A DNA stretch of 64,000 bases from Paenibacillus typhae. GTDB lineage: Bacteria > Bacillota > Bacilli > Paenibacillales > Paenibacillaceae. Below are positions 60,996-64,000 of the stretch, one piece after another (within the stretch, counting starts at the first letter, position 1; every line of letters begins with the position of its first letter). The position numbers and the translations under genes are program-made. Below the pieces are notes generated by a model, which searched no databases, was not told the origin of the DNA, and saw only the letters and a list, made by a program, of their open reading frames with translations. The stretch spans positions 1 to 64,000 of the forward strand of contig NZ_FNDX01000015.1 of the NCBI RefSeq assembly GCF_900099765.1. The letters run 5' to 3'.

Positions 60996-61589
60996 ATGGG
61001 GGGCATCAAGGAATATGTGAACGGCAAGGTATCTGCGAACCGTGAACAGATCGAGTACCACGTTGCCAGAATATTGGAATTAATCGGTGAAGACACCGGC
61101 CGTGAAGGCTTGCTGGATACGCCGGCACGCGTCACGCGGATGTATGAGGAGATCTTTGGCGGTTATTCAGTAGATCCCCGCGAGGCGCTCGGCGTAACAT
61201 TTGATGAGTCTCATGAAGAGCTGGTCATCGTAAAAGATATTGTCTATTACAGCCAGTGTGAGCATCATATGGCCCCTTTCTTCGGCAAGGTCCATATCGG
61301 TTACGTGCCAAGCGGACGGATTGCCGGGCTTAGCAAGCTGGCCCGTCTTGTGGAGGCTGTTAGCCGCCGCCTGCAGGTGCAGGAACGTATTACAGCGCAG
61401 ATTGCAGACATTATGGCCGAAGTGCTTAGTCCGCACGGCGTGATGGTTGTGGTGGAAGGCGAACATCTGTGCATGTGCGCCCGCGGGGTGAAGAAGCCCG
61501 GCAGCAAGACGGTGACTATGGCCACAAGAGGCACCTTCCGTGAAGATGCGGCTGCACGTGCAGAATTTCTGGCCCTGATCAAAGAATAG
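60996..61589 (+). CDS. folE: GTP cyclohydrolase I
   Basis: A protein of about 197 residues starting at ATG 60996 after GGGGGAGG; an upstream ATG at 60960 is less likely. The zinc ligands are in [11 protein letters not shown] (Cys, His) and [11 protein letters not shown] (Cys). [12 protein letters not shown] is also conserved. It forms dihydroneopterin triphosphate for folate and, through preQ0, queuosine. The QueG gene nearby fits the same pathway. Confidence 0.93.
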   Translation: MGGIKEYVNGKVSANREQIEYHVARILELIGEDTGREGLLDTPARVTRMYEEIFGGYSVDPREALGVTFDESHEELVIVKDIVYYSQCEHHMAPFFGKVHIGYVPSGRIAGLSKLARLVEAVSRRLQVQERITAQIADIMAEVLSPHGVMVVVEGEHLCMCARGVKKPGSKTVTMATRGTFREDAAARAEFLALIKE

Positions 61590-61625
61590 AACGGGGCAGG
61601 CTGCAAAGCGCTCCGGATATATTGT

Positions 61626-61661
61626 AAGCCCGCCCGCACTTCTGTGCCGGACGGGCTTTTT
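61626..61661. terminator. Bidirectional terminator
   Basis: AAGCCCG and CGGGCTT with inner GCAC-TTCT-GTGC are followed by TTTTT in the rightward sense. It separates folE from the convergent SOD-like gene. Confidence 0.82.
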
Positions 61662-61721
61662 GGTGTGCTTGCCGGACCGATTCTCCGGCAAATAAGCTCT
61701 GCTATTACCAGCGGGACCGGA

Positions 61722-62906
61722 TTAAAAGGGTTGCCACATCAGCTTGCGGGCAGCGGCATAACGCTCGGAGACATACGGCCAGTTGACCACCTTCCACCAG
61801 TCTTTAATATAATCGGCGCGGTTATTCTGGTGCTTGAGATAGTAGGCATGCTCCCAGACGTCCAGCGCCAGCAGCGGGACAACATCCCATTGCGACAGAT
61901 TCTGGTGCTTCTCCGCGGTCAGGATCTCCAGCCGGCGGCTGCGCGGGCTCCAGACAAGAAGGGCCCAGCCGCCGCCTTCAACCTTGTTTGCCGCCTCCGT
62001 GAACTGGGTCTTGAAGGCATCGTAGCTGCCGAAGCTGCGCTCAATCGCGTCCAGCAAGGCTCCGGTCGGCCGTCCTCCGCCTTGTGGCGACATTACGTTC
62101 CAGAAGATAGTGTGCAGATAATGGCCTGCCCCGTTAAAGGCCAGCTCCCGCTCCCAATGCTTGATCAGATCAAAATCGCCGTTCTTGCGGGCTTCTGCCA
62201 GCTTGAGCTCGGCTTTGTTCAAGCCGTCTACATAGCTCTGGTGATGCTTGTCGTGGTGGATGACCATTGTTTTCTCATCGATGTAAGGCTCCAGTGCATT
62301 ATAGGCATAGGGCAGCGGCGGGAGGGTGTGGCCGCCCACCGGCACGGTGCCCGGCTCGCGCAGCTCCGGCGGCGGAGCCCCCGGGAACGATGGTGCTACA
62401 GCATGCTCGGGCTCAGCCCTGAACTGCGGCTGATACAGCTCCGGTTGATCTATAGCGGCTTCCCGCATCAGTCCGGCAACCTGTCCCGGCGCGCTCAGCG
62501 TTCCGAGTACAGCCAGGAAATACTCAGATTCGCGGATAATGTGCACAATCACAATTCCGGCAAGCGGCTGGGCATTTACCGCCCTGCTGGCTTCCCGCAA
62601 AGCGTACAGCTGGCGGATGAACTCACGGGACTGGCCGCAGGCGGTGTGGACCAGCTGCTCTGTATCGGCAGCAAGCCCGGTGTGCCCGGCAGGGCCTGGT
62701 CCAAGCGACACCTCCAGCAGACGCCGTGCGGCCTGCTCCGCTGCGCTAAAGACAACAGCCCATTCATCCAGCAGCTTGACGTAAGGGTGCTCCAGGCTGG
62801 GAACAATGCCTTTTATAACTTCGGTATGCTCCTTCTCCTGGGTTTTCCAGAAAATAATCTCTTCGAGAATGCGCACAGGCAGCAGCGGCCCGTAAATATA
62901 CAGCAT
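61722..62906 (-). CDS. Fe/Mn superoxide dismutase with extra N-terminal helical domain
   Basis: The 394-residue protein has a C-terminal SOD domain (about residues 195-390) with HHDKHHQSY, HYLHTIFWNVMSPQGGG and [14 protein letters not shown]. The first ~175 residues are helical with possible metal ligands (HTEVI, HIIRESEYFL), similar to DUF2935-type ferritin-like domains. A proline-rich linker joins them. Bacillus SodF is also extended but shorter. Whether the SOD domain is active is uncertain. It is leftward and monocistronic. Confidence 0.85.
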   Translation of the reverse strand: MLYIYGPLLPVRILEEIIFWKTQEKEHTEVIKGIVPSLEHPYVKLLDEWAVVFSAAEQAARRLLEVSLGPGPAGHTGLAADTEQLVHTACGQSREFIRQLYALREASRAVNAQPLAGIVIVHIIRESEYFLAVLGTLSAPGQVAGLMREAAIDQPELYQPQFRAEPEHAVAPSFPGAPPPELREPGTVPVGGHTLPPLPYAYNALEPYIDEKTMVIHHDKHHQSYVDGLNKAELKLAEARKNGDFDLIKHWERELAFNGAGHYLHTIFWNVMSPQGGGRPTGALLDAIERSFGSYDAFKTQFTEAANKVEGGGWALLVWSPRSRRLEILTAEKHQNLSQWDVVPLLALDVWEHAYYLKHQNNRADYIKDWWKVVNWPYVSERYAAARKLMWQPF

Positions 62907-63002
62907 GGCTGGCAGACCTCCTGACTTGGGCTCAATAACGGTTCATTATATGAGTCCGGAAAAGAGAATATGAGGATTACCGCCGGTCCTGTAAGATTGC
63001 GC

Positions 63003-63042
63003 AAAAAACGTGCAGAGCTGTATAGATACATTTCTGCACGTT
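63003..63042 (-). terminator. Terminator of the membrane-anchored hydrolase
   Basis: On the minus strand, AACGTGCAGA and TCTGCACGTT flank a loop and are followed by TTTT, right after the hydrolase stop codon. Confidence 0.8.
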
Positions 63043-63064
63043 CGGTATAGGGGACCTTTGCCTG

Positions 63065-63991
63065 TTATTTGCTTGCTGTGGAGGTTTCGCTGCCCTCCAG
63101 TGACTGGGCCAGCTGCACATTGCCGAGAAAAGCGGAGACACGGCGCAGATACTCGCGCGGATGCTCCCGGAACAGCAGCTCATGGTGACTGTCCTCAATA
63201 ATCCAGGAATCGGAGTATGGATTGCTCTGATTGGCTGCCAGCTCCTCGGCAATCGGATATGGCGCCTTGTCATCCTTCGTGCCGTGCATGAACAGGATCG
63301 GGAACGGGTAATCCTCTTTTTTCACCTTGGCGTAAGGAATCTGGTTGAGTCCGGTTCCGTTCAGCACCGGGAACAGCAGCTCCATGATCTCCAAGGAAGG
63401 CTGGCGGGGAAGATCAATATTTTGCTTGATATTATGGTACAGCGTATCCGGCTCCAGCAGGAAGGTGCTGTCCAGTATCATTGCATCGACGTCCTTTGTA
63501 ACAAGCCCGGCCTGAAGCGCAGTGCCTGCGCCCATCGAGAAGCCCCATACAACAATCTCCCTGGCTCCCCGCTCCTTGGCGAAGTTAATGGCGCCGAGCA
63601 GCTGCTGGGATTCTTTTTTGCCGCCTGTAGCAATATCCTTGTTAATCTGAGAAGCGAAGCCGTAGTCGAACATGACGACGTTGAAGTTCAGGCTGTGCGC
63701 GTAGTGGGCCAGATCATACATCGGTACCCAGGTCTCCTCGCGGTTGGCGCCGTAGCCGTGGCTGAACACGATCGTCTTGGTCGAGCCTTCAGACGGAATG
63801 TACCAGCCCTGCATGGTCCGGCTGCCATCCTGTGCCGGGAAGTTCACATCCTCATATTCCAGTCCCTTGGCAATCATAGGTGTGGAATAGAGGGGGGCTA
63901 CCGTGGGATTGGACAACACCCAGGCAATATAGCCGTGCAGTGCTATGAAGCAGAAGACAAAAAAGAAAAAGACCGATAATAGCAAAGCCAC
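63065..63991 (-). CDS. Membrane-anchored alpha/beta hydrolase, possibly cut by the window edge
   Basis: At least 308 residues. An N-terminal membrane helix (about residues 3-23) precedes a hydrolase domain with TIVFSHGYGANREETW, nucleophile elbow VWGFSMGAGTALQ (about 150-162), acid-containing HGTKDDKAPY and ESHH-like DSHHELLF near the end. It resembles the YqkD/DUF1749-like membrane-bound hydrolases. GTG at 63991 is the only start in the window and the frame remains open to the edge, so the true N-terminus may lie outside. Confidence 0.8.
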   Translation of the reverse strand: MALLLSVFFFFVFCFIALHGYIAWVLSNPTVAPLYSTPMIAKGLEYEDVNFPAQDGSRTMQGWYIPSEGSTKTIVFSHGYGANREETWVPMYDLAHYAHSLNFNVVMFDYGFASQINKDIATGGKKESQQLLGAINFAKERGAREIVVWGFSMGAGTALQAGLVTKDVDAMILDSTFLLEPDTLYHNIKQNIDLPRQPSLEIMELLFPVLNGTGLNQIPYAKVKKEDYPFPILFMHGTKDDKAPYPIAEELAANQSNPYSDSWIIEDSHHELLFREHPREYLRRVSAFLGNVQLAQSLEGSETSTASK

Positions 63992-64000
63992 AATAATATG

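Noticed and set aside
61644..62924. 426-codon rightward frame
   Set aside because: It is antisense to the SOD-like gene; no start site or family match.

Overview
The window looks like a chromosomal segment of an endospore-forming, low-to-moderate-GC Firmicute, most likely Paenibacillus or a close relative. The evidence is a gerA-type spore germination operon, bacillithiol-system proteins (bacilliredoxins), a YtrA-type GntR/ABC cluster, an EcsAB pair, YneF, AGGAGG-type ribosome binding sites with frequent TTG/GTG starts, and dispersed intergenic repeats. I see no rRNA, tRNA, CRISPR array, transposase or phage genes. It reads as ordinary core chromosome with small stress-response modules.

Layout. 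0-7.3 kb: MBL-fold hydrolase, then a YtrA-like regulator with two ABC transporter modules behind a sigma-A promoter that overlaps a perfect palindromic operator, and a TraB/GumN-type exported protein. 7.3-8.2 kb: a c-di-AMP (ydaO/yuaA) riboswitch with an intrinsic terminator, in front of an orphan protein that may be a degenerate RCK-N/TrkA-N relative. 8.2-10.3 kb: MerR regulator plus SDR behind a 19-bp-spacer promoter, and a BrxC (YtxJ)/glutaredoxin dicistron. 10.5-18.3 kb: ThuA-like, CHAD, LipL-like, nitrilase-family and MtnE-like genes and a MarR/nitroreductase/ABM-monooxygenase operon. 18.3-22.3 kb: ArsR plus SulP transporter, DUF1361, an alkyltransferase-like protein and DUF2569. 22.4-26.5 kb: gerA-gerC-small subunit-gerB. 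26.6-28.4 kb: hydrolase, ABM protein and APH-type kinase. 28.9-35.2 kb: a YkcB/YkcC-like glycosyltransferase pair and a convergent two-component system; both promoters carry the same 6-N5-6 direct repeat. 35.4-40.4 kb: glgC-glgD-glgP. 40.5-49.9 kb: fRMsr, GNAT, two MFS exporters, MarR, EcsAB and an HI0933-type flavoprotein. 50-64 kb: sporulation-type histidine kinase, bacilliredoxin, nadE, acpS, mutY, sodA, GNAT, signal peptidase I, queG, yneF, folE, an unusual SOD with an extra N-terminal domain, and a membrane-anchored alpha/beta hydrolase running to the window edge.

Common threads are thiol and oxidative/electrophile stress (BrxC, BrxA/B-type, glutaredoxin, fRMsr, two SODs, MarR and MerR modules), cell-envelope sensing (YtrA module, two-component system with glycosyltransferases, Ecs), and sporulation/germination with reserve carbohydrate. 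The most unusual signal is a roughly 190-bp, four-unit, dyad-symmetric intergenic element present three times with nearly identical internal spacing (13.5, 44.1 and 56.5 kb).
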